Shown here in pieces: positions 25,891 to 34,702 of a stretch of DNA of 64,000 nucleotides (positions are counted from its first letter, which is position 1; the number at the start of each line of letters is the position of its first letter). A program made the translations under genes and the position numbers. Origin of the DNA: Enterococcus pallens ATCC BAA-351 (GTDB taxonomy: Bacteria; Bacillota; Bacilli; Lactobacillales; Enterococcaceae). The stretch lies in the NCBI RefSeq assembly GCF_000407485.1, contig NZ_ASWD01000002.1, forward strand, positions 806,001-870,000. The letters run 5' to 3'. Under the pieces are notes generated by a model. That model searched no databases. It was not told the DNA's origin and saw only the letters and a program-made list of their open reading frames with translations.

Positions 25891-25996
25891 TAGGAATGGT
25901 CCTAATTTTACAGTAGTTACTTACTATATATATTAAGCATCGCAATTCCTGTATACAAAACCCTTTATCCGAAATTCACAAAAACGCTCAATCTCT
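25891..25996. repeat. 106-bp direct repeat, copy 2
   Basis: Partner of 24373-24478. It directly adjoins and overlaps the locus B terminator, so it represents the native 3' flank of locus B. Copy 1 probably marks a duplicated or lost locus end. Confidence 0.85.
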
Positions 25997-26010
25997 TCCT
26001 GATTGAGCGT
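25980..26010 (-). terminator. Terminator at the end of fibre locus B
   Basis: ACGCTCAATC/GATTGAGCGT with loop TCTTCCT, followed on the minus strand by five T. Related to the locus C terminator. Confidence 0.85.
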
Positions 26011-26024
26011 CCCCGTTTCATCAT

Positions 26025-26786
26025 CTAAATAACCGACTGAGGAGAATAAAGCTGCGCTTCCTGTTCTTCAGCTAACCAGCGTTGATAAAACTCTTCATTT
26101 AGCTTATAACCTCTGCCCCATAAGGTAGTTATGATTTCATGAGTCACCCCAGCATGTTCAAACTTTATTTTGATTTTATTAATCAAACAAGATAGCTGAC
26201 TCATATTGGACGAGGTTTGTCCGTCCTCCCACAGATATTCGCACAACTCCTGTCTGGATAATACACCACCATGACTTTGTGCCCATAATAATCGTTCAAA
26301 TACCTTCTTCTCTGTTTTGGAAAAGGTCTTGTGAACTTTTTTTAACATACCAGCCTCTTCTGTTACGACTTCACTCATTGGAAAACTCAAAATTTGATTC
26401 GTCCCCACCCGTTGATCTTCCAATAGGCGGATTGCTTCTACTAGTCCTTCTCGCAGCTCTTGAATGGTCGGACTTTTAGTAATCCAATGATGAATCCCCT
26501 GCTCCTGCCACATCGCCTGTTCACTGGATGGCAAAGGTTCGCCCACCCGTATAACGGCTAGTGAATAGCGATTTAAAGTTGGCAAAAGTTGTTCAGCTTC
26601 GCTGTTGCTGACTGTTTCGCTGATAATTACCAGTTGGAAATAAGCGATGACTGGTGACATTCTTCCTTGCTGTAGAGATTGAATCAAATCAGCGGAGCAT
26701 AAGACTTCATAATTCAAATAGTGAAGCTGCTGAATCAAGGGTTCTTCGGATAAAACATTTTTGGTTAAAATAAGTACATGTTGCAT
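26025..26786 (-). CDS. Winged-helix regulator with degenerate receiver domain (locus B)
   Basis: 253 residues, equivalent to the protein at 8475-9242. The winged helix (FSKTEKKVFERLLW, SQLSCLINKIKIKFEH, TLWGRGYKLNEEF) is well conserved; the receiver-like half has diverged more (LVIISETVSNSEAEQL in the phospho-acceptor strand, again without Asp). That pattern fits a shared DNA-binding mode with locus-specific sensing or partners. It is 16 bp downstream of the pseudo-recombinase and last in the locus. Confidence 0.75.
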   Translation of the reverse strand: MQHVLILTKNVLSEEPLIQQLHYLNYEVLCSADLIQSLQQGRMSPVIAYFQLVIISETVSNSEAEQLLPTLNRYSLAVIRVGEPLPSSEQAMWQEQGIHHWITKSPTIQELREGLVEAIRLLEDQRVGTNQILSFPMSEVVTEEAGMLKKVHKTFSKTEKKVFERLLWAQSHGGVLSRQELCEYLWEDGQTSSNMSQLSCLINKIKIKFEHAGVTHEIITTLWGRGYKLNEEFYQRWLAEEQEAQLYSPQSVI

Positions 26787-26801
26787 AAGGTTCCACCTTC
26801 T

Positions 26802-27539
26802 CTAGTGTTTAGATTTTTTTATTGCTTGCTTTGGCTCAGCTGCTTCATCACTATCGACTAAGACATTCCATAAAATAATTAACGTGACCACGATGCAAAT
26901 TAAGACTTGAATCCAAATTTGATCAAAGTAAGCCTCCACTAACTTGATACTGAAAATTGCCAGCAGGAAACAAATGACCAGGATAATGGCTAATTGTAGT
27001 TGCTTCAATTCCTGTTGAATCCGATAGACCGTTTCTACTGGCACTCGTTTTCGCTGGGAGATTTGACGAACGGACATCTTCTCTACCAGCAACCAAATGA
27101 CTTCTCGATAGAGTTTGCGAGCTTCTGGTTCTTTACTAAATAATGAATAAGCATCCTTACTGCGGCTTCGTTCTTTGCCTACCTGAACTAAATATGGATG
27201 AAGGATACGATCATTGCGAACAGACCAGCTGAAAATTTGGCGCCATTCTTCCAAACTTAGTTCCGGCATGTTTAAGACTACCAGTTCCATTTCAAGCGCC
27301 TGCAGCTTATCTAAACAAGCCAATAGCTGGCGATAATCTCGCGAAAGAACGTCAAGCGAAGCCACCACGAGTACATCCCCCGCTTTGGAAAAATCCAAAA
27401 GTGCTTGAAATTCACTCACAGGAGAAAACAACGCTTCTGCCTCTTGATGACCATCTGAGAACATCTCATCTACTAAATAGTCTTCTAACAAATCCAATTG
27501 TTGGGTAAACTGATAGCCGCGTGCATAGCCTAGATTCAT
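26802..27539 (-). CDS. Membrane-tethered dead serine-recombinase homologue (locus B)
   Basis: 245 residues. The active-site Ser position reads Tyr (YARGYQFTQQLDLL); DVLSRDYRQLLACLDKL keeps one Arg. The helix-turn-helix (MSVRQISQRKRVPVETVYRI) and both TM helices (LAIILVICFLLAIFSIKLV; VLICIVVTLIILWNVLV) are strongly conserved with A and C. The highest conservation lies in the HTH and membrane part, so these rather than catalysis seem to be under selection. ATG overlaps the mini-protein stop (ATGA-type). Confidence 0.8.
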   Translation of the reverse strand: MNLGYARGYQFTQQLDLLEDYLVDEMFSDGHQEAEALFSPVSEFQALLDFSKAGDVLVVASLDVLSRDYRQLLACLDKLQALEMELVVLNMPELSLEEWRQIFSWSVRNDRILHPYLVQVGKERSRSKDAYSLFSKEPEARKLYREVIWLLVEKMSVRQISQRKRVPVETVYRIQQELKQLQLAIILVICFLLAIFSIKLVEAYFDQIWIQVLICIVVTLIILWNVLVDSDEAAEPKQAIKKSKH

Positions 27540-27727
27540 CGCCGTTGGCCTCTTTCTTCTCCATTTTTCTGTTTCCGTGGTGGTTGTTTAGCGCCAGGAG
27601 GCCGTTTTCTACGGGCCAACTGAGCTACTTTTTGTTCCAATTCACGTTGTTTTTGAAGCAAATTAACTAGTAAGTAGCTTTGAACCAGCAGCACTAGTCC
27701 CAGCACTAATAATAAAAGATACACCAC
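27536..27727 (-). CDS. One-TM mini-protein (locus B)
   Basis: 63 residues: TM helix VYLLLLVLGLVLLVQSYLLV, a short coiled coil (LLQKQRELEQKVAQL) and a very basic tail (ARRKRPPGAKQPPRKQK). The charge of the tail could contact membrane phospholipid or DNA. It overlaps the pseudo-recombinase start and follows the large surface-protein gene by 20 bp. Confidence 0.75.
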   Translation of the reverse strand: MVYLLLLVLGLVLLVQSYLLVNLLQKQRELEQKVAQLARRKRPPGAKQPPRKQKNGEERGQRR

Positions 27728-27747
27728 CGCTTGTTTCTTCCTCTCGT

Positions 27748-30700
27748 TTACTCAGTAATTTTTCCTAAGTCATTGTGTTTGTAATCCCAGCTGTAGGGTT
27801 GCGGCTTCCCGTTGTTTGTGCCATTTGGTTCTAGATAGAGAGTGATCCAGAATTCACCTTGATCATAAATCTCTTGGCGACTTAAGGATATCTTGTCATC
27901 AGTATAATCTGGCGTATTTGTATGACTTGCTTGATCATTCGATAGAGAATAACCACTTACCTTATAGAATTCTGGAACAATCACAGATAGTTGTACTTGG
28001 TCTTGTGCATCCGCTAAATGGTTAGTTGCAAAAATCACCTTAGTGAATTCTGGATTGTTGTTTTGCTTATCCGATGAAATTTTTGTATTTAATTGATAAT
28101 TTCCATTTATTGCAGGACTGCCACTATTGTGAGCTTGGTGTTGTACCTTCAAATATCCTTCTTTAGGAACAACTAGGTCAGTATTGGAATTGACAATCAC
28201 TTGCCGGATATTTATGTCTGCTTTTCTCAAGGAATAGATTAGTTTCCCTTCTTGATACGTATTGGTTACTGTGTAAGAAAGACCTCTTTGCGCTCCGTCC
28301 GAATCCTGCGCTTCAAGAAATGTATAAAACTCCAACTCTTTTGGTTGAACTGTAATGGCTTTTCCAAGCCGCAATTCTTGATCATAAAGAATATCGCCTA
28401 ATGGCAATGCCCCACCTTTGTCATCGTAAGCCTTCAAAGAAATTTTTTGAGGAATTGCCGCACTCCAGCAAAGATCTGTAATCTCTTCGCCTTCGGTTTG
28501 ACCACCATATTCGGAGAACTCAACATAATATCCCTTCATGTTAATCTCATTGTATGTCCACTCTCCCTGCAAATCATTCCAAAATTTCTTTTTAGCTTGG
28601 GCAAATTGTAACGCATATTCATTTCCACCACTATTGTTAGGTTCTGTTGAAGAAAAGGCGCTATATGCACCTGAAGGTGTGTAACTTTCATTTCGCACTT
28701 TCCCTACAAAAAAAATCTTTCCTGTCTCTGGGCCATTTGCCCAGTACCATTCATCATAATTTGTATCATAATCCTCGGACCTTTGAGGCACCGTTTCTTC
28801 ATCATTAATTTTAGTTCCATTCCTTAATCTACCTCTTGTCCCACCTAACCAGCCTGGCTCTTTAGCAATATTTTCAAAAATAAAATCATGTTCTTCTTCT
28901 GACATAATAGTCGCTAAATATCCAGTCAATCCTCTGTAGGTCAACTTCTTAGCACTATTATAAGCTTGAAACCAATTCTTCCCAGGAGCTGTAAACTCTG
29001 GCATAAACACGTAATAATGTGCCACTCCGTTTTCATCTATCCACGAAGTATATACCTTCTCATGTAGGATAACTTTAATACTTCCTGAATCATTTACTGG
29101 ATTTTTTATTGTAAATAATAGACTTTCAAGAAAATCCTTAATAGTTGCTGCAGCATTATTGTCTTCCATCGCAAAACTAAAAGAATAATAGTCATCGGTT
29201 TCACTGTTCTCAAATGAATACCAGTCGGATGGTAGAGTTAATGAAGTAAAATTCTTGATCTCTGTGTTCTTTGGAATTTGTATTTCAATGGATTTCATCT
29301 TGTCACCAATTGAAGGATCAATAGCCACATCTACTAGCTTAGCTTCATCTGCGGTTCGTTCAACTTCAAAATCTACTGGCTGTATTAAATCTTTAATTTG
29401 ATTACTAGAGACAGTACTAATATTATTCGCCCGATCTACTGCTAAAACATGAACATACTTTTCAGAGGTATTCTTTTCAGAAATAGTTGTCAGTGCAGAA
29501 GTATCATAGTCAACCGAATCATCATCAGGAGCAACATATATATCATATTCACTAGGATCAATGCGTCCATACTCATCTTTTAAACTTTCAACTCTAGTTG
29601 CCAGATTCGTTGTTGGGGAATCAGTCACTTCATAAAAATATCCGGCAATATTACTAATAATGTTTTCTTTTACCACATCTGATTTTTTTAATCCAGCATC
29701 TCGAGTATCTGCTTCAACATAAAATTGATACTCTTTTCCTTTATCTTTAGCATCCATTTTGATACTTAATGTTTCATCACTTCCACAGCGAATAATAGTT
29801 TCTGGTTTTTCAGGCACTTTGTCATCCAAAACAGAGTAATCTGTTGCATTATTCTCTAAAGAAACTTGTGCTAAATTATACAACGTATTTGCTATGATCT
29901 TTCTTTCATCTATAGAGGATTGACTCATACTATGCCCTGTCTGAATCATTGCAAGATTATTATTCGTGATTAAATAATAATTCCCATCTCCGCCTGAAGT
30001 ATTGATGTTACTACTAAATGGAGCAATGAAAGATAACCATTTAGTTAATTTTGAGTTTGCTGGAATAGATTGATTAAACGTATGCGTTTCAGGGATACTT
30101 AATTCAGCTCCATTTGGAATTTCAAAAGGGTATTTCATTAAATAACCGTCATTATTTACTTTTATTTTTTCACTACGAATACGAACAATAATGTTGGGAG
30201 CTACACTACTAGGTAGGGTTATACCTAATTGATTTGCAAACTTACCAAATTGTGGTTTCCCTTTTCCACCAGTTATTACACCAGTAAGAGTATCGTGACC
30301 AAAAAGCACTCCCCGATCGGAGTCTATATATTCTTGTACAGCTTTTGCTCCAATTGAAGAAAGATCACAACTATAAAACCAATCCCAACTTCCAAACATT
30401 ACTACATCATACTGATATTCACCTGAGCCGTTCTTTAAATAGTTATTGGGATTTGCATTGAAATCCGTGATTGTGACAGGTGTTACCTGAATCAAATTTG
30501 TGTTATCATTTGCCTTTAATTCTAAGCTGTCCATCCAAGTTTTAAGAGTATTAGAAGCTTCTATATCAGGATAAACATTCAACACCTTAATACTCTTCCC
30601 ATACGAAAGTGATCGAATCTCCCAATTTATCCCGTTTTCAGACTGATAAAGCTTATATCCAGATTGTGTCAAATTTGGAATACTGTCCCAATCAAGTTGA

Positions 30701-30915
30701 GCATAATTTCGCTTTGCAGTATTATCCCATTTATTATTTGCTGTCAAACGAAATTCTCCCGTTGTTACTACTGTAGAAGCCTCAATTTTTTCCGTGTCTT
30801 TCTTCGCTTCTGATTGAAATAACCAAACTCCTGCTACAATTAAAAGTGCTGCAAGTGAACAAAAGATACTTCTGTGAATCCATGTTTCTATTCGATTTTT
30901 TTTTCTTTTATTCAT
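27748..30915 (-). CDS. Large surface protein with C-type lectin-like domain (locus B)
   Basis: 1,055 residues from ATG 30915. A signal/anchor helix is followed by a domain with SGYKLYQSENGINWEIRSLS and KVLNVYPDIEASNTLKTWMD, then YDVVMFGSWDW, RGVLFGHDTLTG and MIQTGHSMSQS, which looks like a glutamine-amidotransferase-like fold (DUF5057-like, tentative). After beta-rich repeats comes a C-type lectin-like domain (GKNWFQAYNSAKKL, WLGGTRG, TEPNNSGGNEY, FWNDLQGEW, YYVEFSEYG) with no cysteines. The C-terminal module (IRQVIVNSNTDLVVPKEGYL to PYSWDYKHNDLGK) is shared with the locus A protein. There is no LPXTG. Probably the adhesin or tip of the locus B fibre. Confidence 0.75.
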   Translation of the reverse strand: MNKRKKNRIETWIHRSIFCSLAALLIVAGVWLFQSEAKKDTEKIEASTVVTTGEFRLTANNKWDNTAKRNYAQLDWDSIPNLTQSGYKLYQSENGINWEIRSLSYGKSIKVLNVYPDIEASNTLKTWMDSLELKANDNTNLIQVTPVTITDFNANPNNYLKNGSGEYQYDVVMFGSWDWFYSCDLSSIGAKAVQEYIDSDRGVLFGHDTLTGVITGGKGKPQFGKFANQLGITLPSSVAPNIIVRIRSEKIKVNNDGYLMKYPFEIPNGAELSIPETHTFNQSIPANSKLTKWLSFIAPFSSNINTSGGDGNYYLITNNNLAMIQTGHSMSQSSIDERKIIANTLYNLAQVSLENNATDYSVLDDKVPEKPETIIRCGSDETLSIKMDAKDKGKEYQFYVEADTRDAGLKKSDVVKENIISNIAGYFYEVTDSPTTNLATRVESLKDEYGRIDPSEYDIYVAPDDDSVDYDTSALTTISEKNTSEKYVHVLAVDRANNISTVSSNQIKDLIQPVDFEVERTADEAKLVDVAIDPSIGDKMKSIEIQIPKNTEIKNFTSLTLPSDWYSFENSETDDYYSFSFAMEDNNAAATIKDFLESLLFTIKNPVNDSGSIKVILHEKVYTSWIDENGVAHYYVFMPEFTAPGKNWFQAYNSAKKLTYRGLTGYLATIMSEEEHDFIFENIAKEPGWLGGTRGRLRNGTKINDEETVPQRSEDYDTNYDEWYWANGPETGKIFFVGKVRNESYTPSGAYSAFSSTEPNNSGGNEYALQFAQAKKKFWNDLQGEWTYNEINMKGYYVEFSEYGGQTEGEEITDLCWSAAIPQKISLKAYDDKGGALPLGDILYDQELRLGKAITVQPKELEFYTFLEAQDSDGAQRGLSYTVTNTYQEGKLIYSLRKADINIRQVIVNSNTDLVVPKEGYLKVQHQAHNSGSPAINGNYQLNTKISSDKQNNNPEFTKVIFATNHLADAQDQVQLSVIVPEFYKVSGYSLSNDQASHTNTPDYTDDKISLSRQEIYDQGEFWITLYLEPNGTNNGKPQPYSWDYKHNDLGKITE

Positions 30916-30966
30916 CTTTCTAAACCCCTTTTCTCCAATACTCATCAAATCAATGCTTTAGTCGTA

Positions 30967-31026
30967 AAACACTCACCTCATGAGTGTTGTTTCGTTTACT
31001 TAGGACACAGTGGGGAAACTGTATCC
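30967..31026 (-). promoter_or_regulatory. Two leader hairpins before the large surface-protein gene (locus B)
   Basis: ACACTCA/TGAGTGT (30969-30987) and GGACACAGT/ACTGTATCC (31003-31026), matching the pair in locus A in position and partly in sequence. Confidence 0.6.
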
Positions 31027-31028
31027 TG

Positions 31029-31670
31029 TTAGTCCTCTACTTTTGTTTTTAGTACATCATCTACATCTTTTAATGGCGAGCTGGTCGGTGTGGTACCTTG
31101 CCACCAAGCATCACGGTAAGCAAATTCCGCACAATTGACGGCTTCAACTTTCAAGGTGATGGTTAGCGTCGCTTGTTCATAACGGCTACTTAGTTGGTTA
31201 GACAATTTTACCTTCTTAAACAGATAACTGGTGTATTCTTTAGGTTTTACTGCTTCTTTATAGTAGTAATACCCATCCTCACCTTTAATCCAATCCGCTG
31301 AAGCCATCTCCTCCAGTTCAATATCCGTTCCTATATTCAATGGCAGAACCTGTTTGTTTTGCTCGTCACCTACAATTTTTGCCCGTACTTCTGGTAAGAC
31401 CATTACCCGAACAAATTGTTTGATTGTCCCAGTGTTTTTGATTCGGACTTCTTTGGGAACTGCTGTATTCTTGGGTATTTCCGTAAGATCTTCATCGAAG
31501 TTTTCTTCAAACAGCTGAGTTTCCACCTGTCCAATTTGGAAATCATTTTCTTTACGATCAGATGCGGTCATCGCCGCATACACTAGGTAACTGCCACCAA
31601 TCAATAAACCAACACAAGCAATCGCAATAACCAGATAAAATCGGCGGTGAATAGTTTTGTTTTTTTGCAT
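31029..31670 (-). CDS. Minor SipW-type exported protein, 213 aa (locus B)
   Basis: Signal core FYLVIAIACVGLLIGGSYLV followed by YAAMTASDRKENDFQIGQVE. The mature part has VRIKNTGTIKQFVRVMVLPE and a conserved end (AYRDAWWQG, PLKDVDDVLKTK). Two Cys remain, one in the signal core and one in VNCAEFAYRD. Its ATG abuts the stop of the 304-aa gene. Shared features with 13641-14288 include the C-terminal WWQG, which may be an assembly contact. Confidence 0.75.
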   Translation of the reverse strand: MQKNKTIHRRFYLVIAIACVGLLIGGSYLVYAAMTASDRKENDFQIGQVETQLFEENFDEDLTEIPKNTAVPKEVRIKNTGTIKQFVRVMVLPEVRAKIVGDEQNKQVLPLNIGTDIELEEMASADWIKGEDGYYYYKEAVKPKEYTSYLFKKVKLSNQLSSRYEQATLTITLKVEAVNCAEFAYRDAWWQGTTPTSSPLKDVDDVLKTKVED

Positions 31671-32584
31671 TATCCTCCGCCTCCTTGATTACTTTTACTC
31701 ATATAGACCAGCTGATCCTTATACATTTCCTCCACTGGACTGCCAGTGATTCCCCAATCACTTAGGAGTGATTCTGTAATATCATGGGCATCCATTTCTG
31801 GAACTAACTTATAAAGGGCGCCTTTGTACTGATTGGCATACCCAGCATCCAAGGTGATGCTTTCTAACAGATTAACTGTCAGATTGTCCTTATGAGGTGT
31901 TGCTGGATCATCTTTTGCCTGCAAGACTTCAGAATAATAGAAGAATCCTTCATGATAAAACCAGTAGTTTTCTTCTCCTACTGTATCGTCAAGATCATCA
32001 AACACCTTCGCTGATTGAAAGTTCAACCGAAAAGCAGACAATGGTTCTGTTCTTGCCGCTTTATAAAGATAGTCGTGATCTTGTACACTGGCATTGGCTA
32101 CATAATGCTTCGTTCCATCTACCGAATAGACATTACCGATCTCCCAAGTACTTGTATCTTTTGTGTCAATTAACGTATCATTCTGCTCATCCAACTCATG
32201 AAGGGTCAGATTCGCATTCCCGTTTAGAATGTTGACATCCTGTCGGTGATTATCAGTCGTGTCGACTTCAAACCCTACAAAGAACTCTTTAAAAGACAGC
32301 CGGACAATTGCCGGTGTTTCTCCATCATTGGTCACTCGAACAGCCTTGGTTTGAGTCGTTCCTGGTGCCCAATGAAAGACTTGGTTAAAGTCTTCATCAA
32401 TTCGAGCAGACAACTTCCGTCGATTGGCTTCTGTTCGATTCACTCGTTCATCCGCTGAAGTAATCCAAGCGTACGTACTGCCTATAATCAAAAGGAAGCT
32501 CAACACGAGCGAGAAGCAGGCGAACAGGGCTTTACTTTTAAGAAATACTTGAATTAAATGGCGCCGTTTTTCTTTTGGGGTCAT
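31670..32584 (-). CDS. SipW-type exported protein, 304 aa (locus B)
   Basis: From ATG 32584: LFACFSLVLSFLLIIGSTYA, then WITSADERVNRTEANRRKLS. The mature part has VRVTNDGETPAIVRLSFKEF (NDG where A has NTG) and FYHEGFFYYSEVLQAKDDPA. It is about 20 residues longer than the A and C equivalents because of an insertion near NILNGNANLTLHELDEQND. The start overlaps the LPXTG gene stop (ATGA) after a strong GGAGGAACAGGG. Confidence 0.75.
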   Translation of the reverse strand: MTPKEKRRHLIQVFLKSKALFACFSLVLSFLLIIGSTYAWITSADERVNRTEANRRKLSARIDEDFNQVFHWAPGTTQTKAVRVTNDGETPAIVRLSFKEFFVGFEVDTTDNHRQDVNILNGNANLTLHELDEQNDTLIDTKDTSTWEIGNVYSVDGTKHYVANASVQDHDYLYKAARTEPLSAFRLNFQSAKVFDDLDDTVGEENYWFYHEGFFYYSEVLQAKDDPATPHKDNLTVNLLESITLDAGYANQYKGALYKLVPEMDAHDITESLLSDWGITGSPVEEMYKDQLVYMSKSNQGGGG

Positions 32585-33357
32585 CCCTGTTCCTCCTCTC
32601 GTCGTTTTTTCCATAAGAACAAGGCAATCAGTACAAGCAATAGGCCGCTGAGAAACATATACACCATTTCTTCACCGGTTTGCGGCAATCGTTTGCCAGA
32701 GCCGGAGGTATGGGGAGTCCCTCCAGCTGCTGGCAACGTTCCACGACCGGGCCCTGAAGTTGAATCAGAAGGAACCGTCGGTGTCGACGAATCGGACGTC
32801 GAAGGTTCTGTCGGTTTAATCGGCTGTTGATCCTTGGTTCCCACAAAGGTCCAATAGAATTCCAACCGACTTTGTTCTCTCAGGTCTTCATTGGTTAATG
32901 CAGAATCCATAGTAAAGGTTGCCTGCAACACCTTATCCGTACCATACGTGCAAACACCCAACTCCAACGGTGTCTTCGACCAGTCGAATTCACCATTGCC
33001 CAATAAGGGGCCTTGATAGATCTCCTTCTCATCCAGTACCAACGTCAACGTGATATGGTCTTTCCACAACACGGAACCACTAGAGGAAACTTCTTCTACC
33101 AACAGACCTAGAGAAAAAGGTTCCTCTAGATCCAAACTGCGAATCGTAATTTCTTTCTGATAGCTTTCACCTGGCAGAATATCCACTAAATCAACATAAT
33201 ATTCGCCTTCAGAAGTCGCATGGATGCCATCTGAATCACCAATGACAAGCCCTGGCGGCAATGTATTGGCAGCTTCACTGACTAGTCCATGACCAAAAGA
33301 TAGGAGGAAAAGAGAAAGTCCCAGTAAACAACGGATGATTGATTTCGGGTATTTCAT
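32581..33357 (-). CDS. LPXTG wall-anchored protein of fibre locus B
   Basis: 258 residues. Sec signal peptide (IIRCLLGLSLFLLSFGHGLV), the conserved LPPGLVIGDSDGIHATSEGE segment, an ectodomain like that of A, a spacer of Ser/Thr/Pro/Gly rather than the PTEPT repeats of A, LPQTG at residue 225, TM helix and KKRREEEQG. The spacer therefore evolves quickly while the anchor and ectodomain are kept. It is 28 bp after the fibre-subunit gene. Confidence 0.85.
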   Translation of the reverse strand: MKYPKSIIRCLLGLSLFLLSFGHGLVSEAANTLPPGLVIGDSDGIHATSEGEYYVDLVDILPGESYQKEITIRSLDLEEPFSLGLLVEEVSSSGSVLWKDHITLTLVLDEKEIYQGPLLGNGEFDWSKTPLELGVCTYGTDKVLQATFTMDSALTNEDLREQSRLEFYWTFVGTKDQQPIKPTEPSTSDSSTPTVPSDSTSGPGRGTLPAAGGTPHTSGSGKRLPQTGEEMVYMFLSGLLLVLIALFLWKKRREEEQG

Positions 33358-33384
33358 ACACCTCCCCCTCTCTAGTCCTCATTT

Positions 33385-34641
33385 TTATGCACCAATTCGT
33401 TCAACTAGCTTTTCAACAATCTTGCCTGTCGTACTATCGTCCGCTGCACTGCCTAATCCCCAACCTGATGTATCTTTCAACGCTTCTTCAGTGGCTTGGA
33501 TCGCTTCCATTTTCACCACTAAATCATAGGTAGCATTGGTATATTCGCCGCCTAATTCTTTGTCATAGATCAATTTTTTCAACAAGTCAGGCGTTGTTGC
33601 GCTTGGTTTCAATGGTTCAGTATAGTAGAACCAGCCATCCTCTTCGTTGTAGATCCAGCTAGTTGCAGCTAAATCTTCAACCTTGGTAATAGCTGTTCCA
33701 TACCCGATACGGATATAGTTCGTACCCAAACCTTTTTTATCTGCCTGCACGCCTTTAATTTCTTCATTAGCAAGTGGAATCTGATCTGAATCTGTTGCTT
33801 TAGTTGGATCTGGAATAGACGCAATTCCTAATTTTTCAATCGTATAGTCATAATCGACCCCATGACGATTACCTTCTGTGCCCAGCAAAGCATGTCCTGT
33901 TTTAATGTTATCTTTATTCGGTAAAGAAGATGTTGCCCAGTTCACCACGGCATTTTGGTACCCACCTGCGTAGTAACTGTATTTCAAATCACTAACGGTA
34001 AATTTCCAATCTTTTGCAGCGAGAGCTCTGTCAGGAATATCTTCGGTTGGTGTAACGGTATATTGCATCGCCTGGTATTCACCTGGTGCATATTCATGAA
34101 CAACCACTGCTTCGTAGCTAACGGATCGCTCGTTTGTCGTAGGATCAACCGTTAATCCACCTTTGACAAATAACTTCGTATTTGGCTCTAATCCAGTTAC
34201 TTGTGTACTCGGATCGGTCACTTCAGAAAAGCCATTGGCGGCACTGATTTTATCTGCACTGTACTTAACGGGTACCGGATCGGTTAGCGCATGATCAGCA
34301 TCTGGATCATATTTCGCCCCGGCAACATCCTTGTCACCATGAGAGATAACCCCTTTACTTGCCAAGTGTTTCAATACTTCTTCATAGGAAACCCGAACAA
34401 ACACATTGGCATTCCCAGTGTTGGTCACACTGACTTCCTTGGTTGCTTCCGTTCCTGGAACCATTGGTTTTGGTTCCCATTTTTCATTTACAGTGACACT
34501 GTCGTCGACTACCGCCGCCGACTCCACTCGGTTAATTCGTTGTTGTTGTGACGTAATCCAGGCAAATGTCCCGGAAATCACCGCAATTAATGCCAGCAGT
34601 GCGGCAATGGCCAACAACTTTTTCTTTTTACGTTCTTTCAT
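33385..34641 (-). CDS. Major SipW-dependent fibre subunit, BsaA/TasA-like (locus B)
   Basis: 418 residues. Signal: KERKKKKLLAIAALLALIAV, ISGTFAWITSQQQRINRVES. The first mature strand (WEPKPMVPGTEATKEVSVTN, NTGNANVFVRVSYEEVLKHL) is conserved, but the central 250 residues differ strongly from A and C, with segments such as HEYAPGEYQAMQYTVTPTED. Locus B therefore probably makes an antigenically distinct fibre, while A and C make closely related ones. No anchor, no cysteine in the mature part. Confidence 0.85.
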   Translation of the reverse strand: MKERKKKKLLAIAALLALIAVISGTFAWITSQQQRINRVESAAVVDDSVTVNEKWEPKPMVPGTEATKEVSVTNTGNANVFVRVSYEEVLKHLASKGVISHGDKDVAGAKYDPDADHALTDPVPVKYSADKISAANGFSEVTDPSTQVTGLEPNTKLFVKGGLTVDPTTNERSVSYEAVVVHEYAPGEYQAMQYTVTPTEDIPDRALAAKDWKFTVSDLKYSYYAGGYQNAVVNWATSSLPNKDNIKTGHALLGTEGNRHGVDYDYTIEKLGIASIPDPTKATDSDQIPLANEEIKGVQADKKGLGTNYIRIGYGTAITKVEDLAATSWIYNEEDGWFYYTEPLKPSATTPDLLKKLIYDKELGGEYTNATYDLVVKMEAIQATEEALKDTSGWGLGSAADDSTTGKIVEKLVERIGA

Positions 34642-34683
34642 TTCTTTTCTCCCCCTAAAAAAATTTGTCTTTTTTTATATAAT

Positions 34684-34702
34684 CATTTGTGTGAAACAAA
34701 TG
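34684..34702 (-). promoter_or_regulatory. Hairpin between sipW-like and fibre genes (locus B)
   Basis: CATTTGT/ACAAATG around a 5-nt loop, directly after the sipW-like stop and followed by an AT-rich ATTATATAAA tract. Confidence 0.5.
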
